Assembly (NCBI GenBank): GCA_958295665.1
Contig: OY282558.1
Span: 331,363,106 to 331,427,105 of the forward strand
Direction: 5' to 3'
DNA length: 64,000 nucleotides
DNA from: Tipula vernalis
Lineage: Eukaryota; Arthropoda; Insecta; Diptera; Tipulidae
Shown one piece after another: positions 11,301 to 24,797 of the stretch (positions within the stretch are counted from its first letter, which is position 1; each line of letters opens with the position of its first letter). The position numbers were made by a program, and so were the translations under genes. Below the pieces are notes generated by a model that saw only the letters and a program-made list of their open reading frames with translations, was not told where the DNA came from and did not search any database.

Positions 11301-14300
11301 GAGATACATTGGTTAACATTATGAGCATTTTTAATAATCGCTCAACCAAAACTATTGAATGAAAAATTGTTTCGGAAAAACCCTTATCCTCATCGTATGG
11401 TAATGCCATTACGGGTGTTTTTTCTCAAAGGGCTGGTCATTCACATGCCATTTACCGCTATATATGCAAACCTCTGTGAACAGAGATACATTGGTTAACA
11501 TATGAACATTTTTAATAATCGCTCAACCAAAACTATAGAATGAAAAATTGTTTCGGAAAAACCCTTATCCTCATCGTATGGTAATGCCATTACGGGTGTT
11601 TTTTCTCAAAGGGCTGGTCATTCACATGCCATTTACCGCTATATATGCAAACCTCTGTGAACAGAGATACATTGGTTAACCTATGAGCATTTTTAATAAT
11701 CGCTCAACCAAAACTATAGAATGAAAAATTGTTTCGGAAAAACCCTTATCCTCATCGTATGGTAATGCCATTACGGATGTTTTTTCTCAAAGGGCTGGTC
11801 ATTCACATGCCATTTACCGCTATATATGCAAACCTCTGTGAACAGAGATACATTGGTAAACATTATTAGCATTTTTAATAATCGCTCAACCAAAACTATA
11901 GAATGAAAAATTGTTTCGGAAAAACCCTTATCCTCATCGTATGGTAATGCCATTACGGGTGTTTTTTCTCAAAGGGCTGGTCATTCACATGCCATTTACC
12001 GCTATATATGCAAACCTCTGTGAACAGAGATACATTGGTTAACATTATGAGCATTTTTAATAATCACTCAACCAAAACTATAGAATGAAAAATTGTTTCG
12101 GAAAAACCCTTATCCTCATCGTATGGTAATGCCATTACGGGTGTTTTTTCTCAAAGGGCTGGTCATTCACATGCCATTTACCGCTATATATGCAAACCTC
12201 TGTGAACAGAGATACATTGGTTAACCTATGAGCATTTTTAATAATCGCTCAACCAAAACTATAGAATGAAAAATTGTTTCGGAAAAACCCTTATCCTCAT
12301 CGTATGGTAATGCCATTACGGATGTTTTTTCTCAAAGGGCTGGTCATTCACATGCCATTTACCGCTATATATGCAAACCTCTGTGAACAGAGATACATTG
12401 GTAAACATTATTAGCATTTTTAATAATCGCTCAACCAAAACTATAGAATGAAAAATTGTTTCGGAAAAACCCTTATCCTCATCGTATGGTAATGCCATTA
12501 CGGGTGTTTTTTCTCAAAGGGCTGGTCATTCACATGCCATTTACCGCTATATATGCAAACCTCTGTGAACAGAGATACATTGGTTAACATTATGAGCATT
12601 TTTAATAATCACTCAACCAAAACTATAGAATGAAAAATTGTTTCGGAAAAACCCTTATCCTCATCGTATGGTAATGCCATTACGGGTGTTTTTTCTCAAA
12701 GGGCTGGTCATTCACATGCCATTTACCGCTATATATGCAAACCTCTGTAAACAGAGATACATTGGTTAACATATGAGCATTTTTAATAATCGCTCAACCA
12801 AAACTATAGAATGAAAAATTGTTTCGGAAAAACCCTTATCCTCATCGTATGGTAATGCCATTACGGATGTTTTTTCTCAAAGGGCTGGTCATTCACATGC
12901 CATTTACCGCTATATATGCAAACCTCTGTGAACAGAGATACATTGGTTAACCTATGAGCATTTTTAATAATCGCTCAACCAAAACTATAGAATGAAAAAT
13001 TGTTTCGGAAAAACCCTTATCCTCATCGTATGGTAATGCCATTACGGATGTTTTTTCTCAAAGGGCTGGTCATTCACATGCCATTTACCGCTATATATGC
13101 AAACCTCTGTGAACAGAGATACATTGGTAAACATTATTAGCATTTTTAATAATCGCTCAACCAAAACTATAGAATGAAAAATTGTTTCGGAAAAACCCTT
13201 ATCCTCATCGTATGGTAATGCCATTACGGGTGTTTTTTCTCAAAGGGCTGGTCATTCACATGCCATTTACCGCTATATATGCAAACCTCTGTGAACAGAG
13301 ATACATTGGTTAACATTATGAGCATTTTTAATAATCACTCAACCAAAACTATAGAATGAAAAATTGTTTCGGAAAAACCCTTATCCTCATCGTATGGTAA
13401 TGCCATTACGGGTGTTTTTTCTCAAAGGGCTGGTCATTCACATGCCATTTACCGCTATATATGCAAACCTCTGTGAACAGAGATACATTGGTAAACATTA
13501 TTAGCATTTTTAATAATCGCTCAACCAAAACTATAGAATGAAAAATTGTTTCGGAAAAACCCTTATCCTCATCGTATGGTAATGCCATTACGGGTGTTTT
13601 TTCTCAAAGGGCTGGTCATTCACATGCCATTTACCGCTATATATGCAAACCTCTGTGAACAGAGATACATTGGTTAACATTATGAGCATTTTTAATAATC
13701 ACTCAACCAAAACTATAGAATGAAAAATTGTTTCGGAAAAACCCTTATCCTCATCGTATGGTAATGCCATTACGGGTGTTTTTTCTCAAAGGGCTGGTCA
13801 TTCACATGCCATTTACCGCTATATATGCAAACCTCTGTAAACAGAGATACATTGGTTAACATATGAGCATTTTTAATAATCGCTCAACCAAAACTATAGA
13901 ATGAAAAATTGTTTCGGAAAAACCCTTATCCTCATCGTATGGTAATGCCATTACGGATGTTTTTTCTCAAAGGGCTGGTCATTCACATGCCATTTACCGC
14001 TATATATGCAAACCTCTGTGAACAGAGATACATTGGTAAACATTATTAGCATTTTTAATAATCGCTCAACCAAAACTATAGAATGAAAAATTGTTTCGGA
14101 AAAACCCTTATCCTCATCGTATGGTAATGCCATTACGGGTGTTTTTTCTCAAAGGGCTGGTCATTCACATGCCATTTACCGCTATATATGCAAACCTCTG
14201 TGAACAGAGATACATTGGTTAACCTATGAGCATTTTTAATAATCGCTCAACCAAAACTATAGAATGAAAAATTGTTTCGGAAAAACCCTTATCCTCATCG

Positions 14301-17300
14301 TATGGTAATGCCATTACGGATGTTTTTTCTCAAAGGGCTGGTCATTCACATGCCATTTACCGCTATATATGCAAACCTCTGTGAACAGAGATACATTGGT
14401 AAACATTATTAGCATTTTTAATAATCGCTCAACCAAAACTATAGAATGAAAAATTGTTTCGGAAAAACCCTTATCCTCATCGTATGGTAATGCCATTACG
14501 GGTGTTTTTTCTCAAAGGGCTGGTCATTCACATGCCATTTACCGCTATATATGCAAACCTCTGTGAACAGAGATACATTGGTTAACATTATGAGCATTTT
14601 TAATAATCACTCAACCAAAACTATAGAATGAAAAATTGTTTCGGAAAAACCCTTATCCTCATCGTATGGTAATGCCATTACGGGTGTTTTTTCTCAAAGG
14701 GCTGGTCATTCACATGCCATTTACCGCTATATATGCAAACCTCTGTGAACAGAGATACATTGGTTAACATTATGAGCATTTTTAATAATCACTCAACCAA
14801 AACTATAGAATGAAAAATTGTTTCGGAAAAACCCTTATCCTCATCGTATGGTAATGCCATTACGGGTGTTTTTTCTCAAAGGGCTGGTCATTCACATGCC
14901 ATTTACCGCTATATATGCAAACCTCTGTAAACAGAGATACATTGGTTAACATATGAGCATTTTTAATAATCGCTCAACCAAAACTATAGAATGAAAAATT
15001 GTTTCGGAAAAACCCTTATCCTCATCGTATGGTAATGCCATTACGGATGTTTTTTCTCAAAGGGCTGGTCATTCACATGCCATTTACCGCTATATATGCA
15101 AACCTCTGTGAACAGAGATACATTGGTAAACATTATTAGCATTTTTAATAATCGCTCAACCAAAACTATAGAATGAAAAATTGTTTCGGAAAAACCCTTA
15201 TCCTCATCGTATGGTAATGCCATTACGGGTGTTTTTTCTCAAAGGGCTGGTCATTCACATGCCATTTACCGCTATATATGCAAACCTCTGTGAACAGAGA
15301 TACATTGGTTAACCTATGAGCATTTTTAATAATCGCTCAACCAAAACTATAGAATGAAAAATTGTTTCGGAAAAACCCTTATCCTCATCGTATGGTAATG
15401 CCATTACGGATGTTTTTTCTCAAAGGGCTGGTCATTCACATGCCATTTACCGCTATATATGCAAACCTCTGTGAACAGAGATACATTGGTAAACATTATT
15501 AGCATTTTTAATAATCGCTCAACCAAAACTATAGAATGAAAAATTGTTTCGGAAAAACCCTTATCCTCATCGTATGGTAATGCCATTACGGGTGTTTTTT
15601 CTCAAAGGGCTGGTCATTCACATGCCATTTACCGCTATATATGCAAACCTCTGTGAACAGAGATACATTGGTTAACATTATGAGCATTTTTAATAATCAC
15701 TCAACCAAAACTATAGAATGAAAAATTGTTTCGGAAAAACCCTTATCCTCATCGTATGGTAATGCCATTACGGGTGTTTTTTCTCAAAGGGCTGGTCATT
15801 CACATGCCATTTACCGCTATATATGCAAACCTCTGTGAACAGAGATACATTGGTTAACCTATGAGCATTTTTAATAATCGCTCAACCAAAACTATAGAAT
15901 GAAAAATTGTTTCGGAAAAACCCTTATCCTCATCGTATGGTAATGCCATTACGGATGTTTTTTCTCAAAGGGCTGGTCATTCACATGCCATTTACCGCTA
16001 TATATGCAAACCTCTGTGAACAGAGATACATTGGTAAACATTATTAGCATTTTTAATAATCGCTCAACCAAAACTATAGAATGAAAAATTGTTTCGGAAA
16101 AACCCTTATCCTCATCGTATGGTAATGCCATTACGGGTGTTTTTTCTCAAAGGGCTGGTCATTCACATGCCATTTACCGCTATATATGCAAACCTCTGTG
16201 AACAGAGATACATTGGTTAACATTATGAGCATTTTTAATAATCACTCAACCAAAACTATAGAATGAAAAATTGTTTCGGAAAAACCCTTATCCTCATCGT
16301 ATGGTAATGCCATTACGGGTGTTTTTTCTCAAAGGGCTGGTCATTCACATGCCATTTACCGCTATATATGCAAACCTCTGTAAACAGAGATACATTGGTT
16401 AACATATGAGCATTTTTAATAATCGCTCAACCAAAACTATAGAATGAAAAATTGTTTCGGAAAAACCCTTATCCTCATCGTATGGTAATGCCATTACGGA
16501 TGTTTTTTCTCAAAGGGCTGGTCATTCACATGCCATTTACCGCTATATATGCAAACCTCTGTGAACAGAGATACATTGGTAAACATTATTAGCATTTTTA
16601 ATAATCGCTCAACCAAAACTATAGAATGAAAAATTGTTTCGGAAAAACCCTTATCCTCATCGTATGGTAATGCCATTACGGGTGTTTTTTCTCAAAGGGC
16701 TGGTCATTCACATGCCATTTACCGCTATATATGCAAACCTCTGTGAACAGAGATACATTGGTTAACCTATGAGCATTTTTAATAATCGCTCAACCAAAAC
16801 TATAGAATGAAAAATTGTTTCGGAAAAACCCTTATCCTCATCGTATGGTAATGCCATTACGGATGTTTTTTCTCAAAGGGCTGGTCATTCACATGCCATT
16901 TACCGCTATATATGCAAACCTCTGTGAACAGAGATACATTGGTAAACATTATTAGCATTTTTAATAATCGCTCAACCAAAACTATAGAATGAAAAATTGT
17001 TTCGGAAAAACCCTTATCCTCATCGTATGGTAATGCCATTACGGGTGTTTTTTCTCAAAGGGCTGGTCATTCACATGCCATTTACCGCTATATATGCAAA
17101 CCTCTGTGAACAGAGATACATTGGTTAACATTATGAGCATTTTTAATAATCACTCAACCAAAACTATAGAATGAAAAATTGTTTCGGAAAAACCCTTATC
17201 CTCATCGTATGGTAATGCCATTACGGGTGTTTTTTCTCAAAGGGCTGGTCATTCACATGCCATTTACCGCTATATATGCAAACCTCTGTGAACAGAGATA

Positions 17301-20300
17301 CATTGGTTAACCTATGAGCATTTTTAATAATCGCTCAACCAAAACTATAGAATGAAAAATTGTTTCGGAAAAACCCTTATCCTCATCGTATGGTAATGCC
17401 ATTACGGATGTTTTTTCTCAAAGGGCTGGTCATTCACATGCCATTTACCGCTATATATGCAAACCTCTGTGAACAGAGATACATTGGTAAACATTATTAG
17501 CATTTTTAATAATCGCTCAACCAAAACTATAGAATGAAAAATTGTTTCGGAAAAACCCTTATCCTCATCGTATGGTAATGCCATTACGGGTGTTTTTTCT
17601 CAAAGGGCTGGTCATTCACATGCCATTTACCGCTATATATGCAAACCTCTGTGAACAGAGATACATTGGTTAACATTATGAGCATTTTTAATAATCACTC
17701 AACCAAAACTATAGAATGAAAAATTGTTTCGGAAAAACCCTTATCCTCATCGTATGGTAATGCCATTACGGGTGTTTTTTCTCAAAGGGCTGGTCATTCA
17801 CATGCCATTTACCGCTATATATGCAAACCTCTGTAAACAGAGATACATTGGTTAACATATGAGCATTTTTAATAATCGCTCAACCAAAACTATAGAATGA
17901 AAAATTGTTTCGGAAAAACCCTTATCCTCATCGTATGGTAATGCCATTACGGGTGTTTTTTCTCAAAGGGCTGGTCATTCACATGCCATTTACCGCTATA
18001 TATGCAAACCTCTGTGAACAGAGATACATTGGTTAACCTATGAGCATTTTTAATAATCGCTCAACCAAAACTATAGAATGAAAAATTGTTTCGGAAAAAC
18101 CCTTATCCTCATCGTATGGTAATGCCATTACGGATGTTTTTTCTCAAAGGGCTGGTCATTCACATGCCATTTACCGCTATATATGCAAACCTCTGTGAAC
18201 AGAGATACATTGGTAAACATTATTAGCATTTTTAATAATCGCTCAACCAAAACTATAGAATGAAAAATTGTTTCGGAAAAACCCTTATCCTCATCGTATG
18301 GTAATGCCATTACGGGTGTTTTTTCTCAAAGGGCTGGTCATTCACATGCCATTTACCGCTATATATGCAAACCTCTGTGAACAGAGATACATTGGTTAAC
18401 ATTATGAGCATTTTTAATAATCACTCAACCAAAACTATAGAATGAAAAATTGTTTCGGAAAAACCCTTATCCTCATCGTATGGTAATGCCATTACGGGTG
18501 TTTTTTCTCAAAGGGCTGGTCATTCACATGCCATTTACCGCTATATATGCAAACCTCTGTGAACAGAGATACATTGGTTAACCTATGAGCATTTTTAATA
18601 ATCGCTCAACCAAAACTATAGAATGAAAAATTGTTTCGGAAAAACCCTTATCCTCATCGTATGGTAATGCCATTACGGATGTTTTTTCTCAAAGGGCTGG
18701 TCATTCACATGCCATTTACCGCTATATATGCAAACCTCTGTGAACAGAGATACATTGGTAAACATTATTAGCATTTTTAATAATCGCTCAACCAAAACTA
18801 TAGAATGAAAAATTGTTTCGGAAAAACCCTTATCCTCATCGTATGGTAATGCCATTACGGGTGTTTTTTCTCAAAGGGCTGGTCATTCACATGCCATTTA
18901 CCGCTATATATGCAAACCTCTGTGAACAGAGATACATTGGTTAACATTATGAGCATTTTTAATAATCACTCAACCAAAACTATAGAATGAAAAATTGTTT
19001 CGGAAAAACCCTTATCCTCATCGTATGGTAATGCCATTACGGGTGTTTTTTCTCAAAGGGCTGGTCATTCACATGCCATTTACCGCTATATATGCAAACC
19101 TCTGTAAACAGAGATACATTGGTTAACCTATGAGCATTTTTAATAATCGCTCAACCAAAACTATAGAATGAAAAATTGTTTCGGAAAAACCCTTATCCTC
19201 ATCGTATGGTAATGCCATTACGGATGTTTTTTCTCAAAGGGCTGGTCATTCACATGCCATTTACCGCTATATATGCAAACCTCTGTGAACAGAGATACAT
19301 TGGTAAACATTATTAGCATTTTTAATAATCGCTCAACCAAAACTATAGAATGAAAAATTGTTTCGGAAAAACCCTTATCCTCATCGTATGGTAATGCCAT
19401 TACGGGTGTTTTTTCTCAAAGGGCTGGTCATTCACATGCCATTTACCGCTATATATGCAAACCTCTGTGAACAGAGATACATTGGTTAACATTATGAGCA
19501 TTTTTAATAATCACTCAACCAAAACTATAGAATGAAAAATTGTTTCGGAAAAACCCTTATCCTCATCGTATGGTAATGCCATTACGGGTGTTTTTTCTCA
19601 AAGGGCTGGTCATTCACATGCCATTTACCGCTATATATGCAAACCTCTGTGAACAGAGATACATTGGTTAACCTATGAGCATTTTTAATAATCGCTCAAC
19701 CAAAACTATAGAATGAAAAATTGTTTCGGAAAAACCCTTATCCTCATCGTATGGTAATGCCATTACGGATGTTTTTTCTCAAAGGGCTGGTCATTCACAT
19801 GCCATTTACCGCTATATATGCAAACCTCTGTGAACAGAGATACATTGGTAAACATTATTAGCATTTTTAATAATCGCTCAACCAAAACTATAGAATGAAA
19901 AATTGTTTCGGAAAAACCCTTATCCTCATCGTATGGTAATGCCATTACGGGTGTTTTTTCTCAAAGGGCTGGTCATTCACATGCCATTTACCGCTATATA
20001 TGCAAACCTCTGTGAACAGAGATACATTGGTTAACATTATGAGCATTTTTAATAATCACTCAACCAAAACTATAGAATGAAAAATTGTTTCGGAAAAACC
20101 CTTATCCTCATCGTATGGTAATGCCATTACGGGTGTTTTTTCTCAAAGGGCTGGTCATTCACATGCCATTTACCGCTATATATGCAAACCTCTGTAAACA
20201 GAGATACATTGGTTAACATATGAGCATTTTTAATAATCGCTCAACCAAAACTATAGAATGAAAAATTGTTTCGGAAAAACCCTTATCCTCATCGTATGGT

Positions 20301-21770
20301 AATGCCATTACGGGTGTTTTTTCTCAAAGGGCTGGTCATTCACATGCCATTTACCGCTATATATGCAAACCTCTGTGAACAGAGATACATTGGTTAACCT
20401 ATGAGCATTTTTAATAATCGCTCAACCAAAACTATAGAATGAAAAATTGTTTCGGAAAAACCCTTATCCTCATCGTATGGTAATGCCATTACGGATGTTT
20501 TTTCTCAAAGGGCTGGTCATTCACATGCCATTTACCGCTATATATGCAAACCTCTGTGAACAGAGATACATTGGTAAACATTATTAGCATTTTTAATAAT
20601 CGCTCAACCAAAACTATAGAATGAAAAATTGTTTCGGAAAAACCCTTATCCTCATCGTATGGTAATGCCATTACGGATGTTTTTTCTCAAAGGGCTGGTC
20701 ATTCACATGCCATTTACCGCTATATATGCAAACCTCTGTGAACAGAGATACATTGGTTAACATTATGAGCATTTTTAATAATCACTCAACCAAAACTATA
20801 GAATGAAAAATTGTTTCGGAAAAACCCTTATCCTCATCGTATGGTAATGCCATTACGGGTGTTTTTTCTCAAAGGGCTGGTCATTCACATGCCATTTACC
20901 GCTATATATGCAAACCTCTGTGAACAGAGATACATTGGTTAACCTATGAGCATTTTTAATAATCGCTCAACCAAAACTATAGAATGAAAAATTGTTTCGG
21001 AAAAACCCTTATCCTCATCGTATGGTAATGCCATTACGGATGTTTTTTCTCAAAGGGCTGGTCATTCACATGCCATTTACCGCTATATATGCAAACCTCT
21101 GTGAACAGAGATACATTGGTAAACATTATTAGCATTTTTAATAATCGCTCAACCAAAACTATAGAATGAAAAATTGTTTCGGAAAAACCCTTATCCTCAT
21201 CGTATGGTAATGCCATTACGGGTGTTTTTTCTCAAAGGGCTGGTCATTCACATGCCATTTACCGCTATATATGCAAACCTCTGTGAACAGAGATACATTG
21301 GTTAACATTATGAGCATTTTTAATAATCACTCAACCAAAACTATAGAATGAAAAATTGTTTCGGAAAAACCCTTATCCTCATCGTATGGTAATGCCATTA
21401 CGGATGTTTTTTCTCAAAGGGCTGGTCATTCACATGCCATTTACCGCTATATATGCAAACCTCTGTGAACAGAGATACATTGGTAAACATTATTAGCATT
21501 TTTAATAATCGCTCAACCAAAACTATAGAATGAAAAATTGTTTCGGAAAAACCCTTATCCTCATCGTATGGTAATGCCATTACGGGTGTTTTTTCTCAAA
21601 GGGCTGGTCATTCACATGCCATTTACCGCTATATATGCAAACCTCTGTGAACAGAGATACATTGGTTAACATATGAGCATTTTTAATAATCGCTCAACCA
21701 AAACTATTGAATGAAAAATGGTTATGGAATATCCCTTATCACCATCATATGGTAATGGCGGTCTTGTTGC
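5372..21770. repeat. 181/182-bp satellite array, about 90 monomers, with higher-order repeats
   Basis: Starts of ATGAAAAATT recur at 5372, 5548, 5729, 5910, 6091, 6273, 6455 and so on to about 21711. The spacing is 181 or 182 bp, apart from a 176-bp first monomer. At least four variants can be told apart: D (ACGGATG with GGTAAACATTATTAG, 182 bp), A (AACATTATGAG with AATCACTC, 182 bp), B (CTGTAAACAGAG with AACATATGAG, 181 bp) and C (AACCTATGAG, 181 bp). D monomers recur every 2, 3 or 4 monomers (about 363, 545 and 726 bp), mostly as D-A-C, D-A-B-C, D-A-B or D-C. The outermost monomers are the most divergent, and the right edge fades into a degenerate partial copy (21711-21770). A 60-codon minus-strand frame repeats in the D monomers; it crosses the monomer junction and is best taken as a by-product. 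Centromeric or pericentromeric origin is inferred. Confidence 0.97.
5661..5674. repeat. Dyad in the satellite monomer (representative copy)
   Basis: CTCTGTGAACAGAG is a perfect 6-bp inverted repeat around a GA centre. It recurs once per monomer through the array. In B monomers the centre is AA (CTCTGTAAACAGAG), so the arms stay intact while the centre varies. Confidence 0.85.
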
Positions 21771-23464
21771 TTTTATTTGTAGGCCCATCTAAGCAAATGC
21801 CCTTATTCCGATATCTTTCGACCTTCGTGATTAAACACATGGTATATGGTATATCGTGGTAGTAAATCGTATACATTTCTTTAAAAAAATGTATTTTGTT
21901 TTCCAGTGGGTTTCTGTGATATAAGTATAACATGTTATGTATAATTTATAAATGAAAAACACTACTAACAATGAAAAAAATATTTGTTTTTAGATATAAA
22001 TTTAATATTTTTGGGGGTTGAATTGTTATTTTGAGTTGTTTTTTATTATTTTCGTGCTGAAATTCTTTTATTTGTATCAGATTTAAAAATATGAACCCCT
22101 GAAAAAAAAATGACTAAAAATCTTGTTGCATGTAAATATTTTTTTTCGGGATGGAGTGTAATTTTCTTTTATTTCTATAATTTTTCGTGCTGAAATGCTT
22201 TTTATATTGAATTTAGCCAAGACACATTAAATTTTTTTTTCGGGATGAAAAGGCCTTTTTTCGGGCTAACTTCACATACGTCTAGTTTAGTCTTACTAAT
22301 CATTTACCAGAAACCATGACATCCAATACGGAGATTTTCGATTTGTCGTCGAATTCGACAAATACATATTTTAATTGATCATATTAAATGAAACACGAAA
22401 TAATAATTTCTGTGCCATTTTATTGGTTTCTCATAGCGTACACGAATAACTGTTTAAACTATTTCAAAAAAAATATTTTGCTTTTGCTATTATTTAAATT
22501 AATGCTATAATTATAATATTATAATATGATATTATGTTTAAAAAACACAACCGATATACATATACATATATGTATGTATATAACTCACTTTTTTTTTAAC
22601 TTTTCTTTACAAATAACGATATAATTTCATTTTTTTTTTCGTTTATTAGTTTTTAACTCGGTAAAATACTTTTTTCTCACACATTATCAACTAATTTGGA
22701 GTTGCCCCAAAATTTAACTCCGAATATGATTATAGTTAACTTCGATTGGTGTGCAAAAAATTATTCTCAGTTATTCTAACGGTACTTTATCTAATTTGCA
22801 CGATTACCAGAAACGTGTAAATGTTTAATTAATTTCTAAGGCAATTCTAAGAATATATTGCTTTTTCGCAATATTTTGAATTACAAATTATATTTTTATC
22901 CACAGTAAACATAATATAACAAGCGTTTAATTACATACTCTATAACACACAAAACCTGATCAACTTACATGTTTAACGTTGTATCACAAATAAAATATTA
23001 ATTTACACATTTTTCGTTTATTAGATTATAATTTTTAATTTTTTTTCTTTTTTATTAATTAATTTTTCGTTTTATTTTTTGAAATTTTTTTACCAACAGT
23101 AACATAAAAACATTTACGTTCGTCACATTCACTAGCTAAAGAGGAAATAATTTATACTCCTAATTGTTTCTCGTCAAATGTGTGTAGTATATTTTTCTCG
23201 CACCACTCAGAGTTGAATTGATTGGTGTGCATTGTGCAAAATTATTGCTTTGACTATGATGAACAATTGAGAATTTAATTCAACTTCTAGACGGTGTTAA
23301 ACATTTTTAACTTCATGGATATGTTATTAGATAACTCAAAAATGGAGTTTAATATTATGAACTACTTGCATAGGAGTTAAATCAAACTGGACTTTTTTAA
23401 GAGTGTAGAAGTGAAAATGACAAGAAGGCATCAAGTTTATGTTCATGAATTTTTTTCAGTGTAG
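21771..23464. other. AT-rich intergenic DNA, no gene seen
   Basis: No coding feature is supported. A phrase TTTCGTGCTGAAAT occurs at about 22051 and 22192, and a TTTTTCGGGATG phrase occurs near 22146 and 22240, so part of this is a diverged local duplication. A TA/CA microsatellite lies at about 22555-22580. Several GAGTT/AACTC words (22700, 23210, 23390) hint at short transposon remnants, but no matching inverted ends or target duplication could be found. Confidence 0.5.
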
Positions 23465-23545
23465 CAATTGAACAAACGTTTGGTGAAATGAAGAGAGATT
23501 TGTTTAGATGTTGGAGATCTCATGAATGTTGATGAAGAATTTGGC
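23465..23545 (+). pseudogene. Possible Harbinger-type nuclease C-terminal fragment
   Basis: A short plus-strand frame reads VAIEQTFGEMKRDLFRCWRS, resembling the IEx-x-FGxxK motif near the end of PIF/Harbinger (HARBI1-like) transposases. It stops soon after. Only this motif supports the call; no upstream catalytic D residues were found. Its nearness to a Myb/SANT-like fragment at 24006-24252 is suggestive, because Harbinger elements encode both proteins. Confidence 0.35.
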
Positions 23546-24005
23546 AGATGAAAAACAACAACCTCAGCACGAAGCTTCAGCATTCCGGAATCATTTATCT
23601 TTAATAAATTAATTTCAATTTGTAAAAAAAATAATTATCTAAAAATTCAGTCAATTGTTTCTTTTTTTATAAAAAGTATCAATTCAAAATCATTTTCTAA
23701 TCGCTATCTGAAGACAACACTACTTCGGGGAAATATGTCTGGCACACCTTTTTAATAATTTTATTATTTTTATTTATTGCATTTACAACAGTTTGGTCCC
23801 TCTTTTTTATATACTCGAAGATTTTATTATTTTGTTTGAAACTTTTATTTTTTTATTGCAAGGCGGCGACTGTACAAGGCGTTTTGGCTGGTTCCAGCTT
23901 TTGGCAATGAAGGCGAACTTTCCTTTCTGGGGTTTAGTCTTGTTACGTTAATCTATGGATTGTAACTGATTTCAGGATCGAACTCAATTTCTGACTCCTA
24001 CTCGA

Positions 24006-24252
24006 TTAATTCGTCGAATGTGTATGACTTTCGTTACTGGCTAAATCGTTAAGGCTGTCAATAATATTGGTTGGTTTAATGCTTTCTTTGTTTCCCATAA
24101 AATCGTTAATTTTGGTAAAATATTGCCAATTTGATGATGAATTTATTCTTATTGATGCCGTACCTGTTTGTGGATCTTTTAATTTTTTATAAATGTCACA
24201 CAAATTATTCCACTTTTTGTCACATTCTTTGGATCTTCGATGATTGTATAGT
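24006..24252 (-). pseudogene. Myb/SANT-like (trihelix-type) DNA-binding fragment
   Basis: The minus-strand frame contains RRSKECDKKWNNLCDIYKKL, then NWQYFTKINDFMG, the pattern of Myb/SANT-like DNA-binding proteins found in Harbinger transposons and in some host genes. A plausible splice acceptor (TTTTTAG) stands just upstream at 24253-24259, so this may be a second exon. After the stop at 24006 an acidic tail (ESEIEFDPEISYNP) continues in another frame, implying a frameshift. Most likely the accessory protein of a dead Harbinger element; a host gene fragment is possible. Confidence 0.4.
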
Positions 24253-24734
24253 TCTAAAAATGTAAACAAAAAATGCAATAAAATAAAACGCACTCGTTCT
24301 GTGGGGCCCTCGTTTCTATTGGGGTATTTGTTTCATTTTCAATCGCTTTAATCAAAAATAATGAATTATTATTATTATTAAAACTACAAAACTTTATCAA
24401 AAATATTTTTAAGTTGAGGTTATGTATAACTAATAATATAAATATTTCATGTTTCAATTTCAAAATTGTCAAAAAAAGAAAAAATATACACTACATCGCA
24501 CGAATTACGTTTGGCACTTGTGGTCATTGTCTTTTTTTTTAAACAACACTTTTATTTAAGTTTTATATTTTTATTATTTAAACGTAATAAATTTATTTGA
24601 TACGTTAGATGTTGCTTTCAGATTGAAGTGACAAATAGTTCTAATCTTTAATTACGAATTTTTATTTTATATAATGCAAAGAGGGAATGGGGAATGACAA
24701 AAAATGATATAAAAATAATTATGCCGCTTTTGGA

Positions 24735-24789
24735 TGCAAATGTGTTCAAAAAAAAATTTTGTGGACATTTGTAGAAGTCTTTATGTCTT
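24735..24789 (-). pseudogene. env: Last codons of the errantivirus-like env, beyond hAT-A
   Basis: Joined across hAT-A with one target copy removed, the frame continues through EDIKTSTNVHK to a TGA at about 24735. This shows that the insertion site was inside the env cytoplasmic tail. Downstream (24480-24734) should be the 3' UTR/LTR of that retroelement, but no LTR boundary could be placed. Confidence 0.6.
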
Positions 24790-24797
24790 CTATAGGT
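24790..24797. repeat. Left target-site duplication of hAT-A
   Basis: CTATAGGT directly abuts the left terminal repeat and is repeated at 27501-27508. Eight bases is the hAT size. Confidence 0.85.

Noticed and set aside
6141..21580. About 30 identical 60-residue minus-strand frames as genes
   Set aside because: They are part of the satellite monomer junction, lack coding features, and their uniformity follows from array homogenisation.
5372..21770. CRISPR array
   Set aside because: The repeats are 181-182 bp, contiguous and without unique spacers, in a eukaryotic context.
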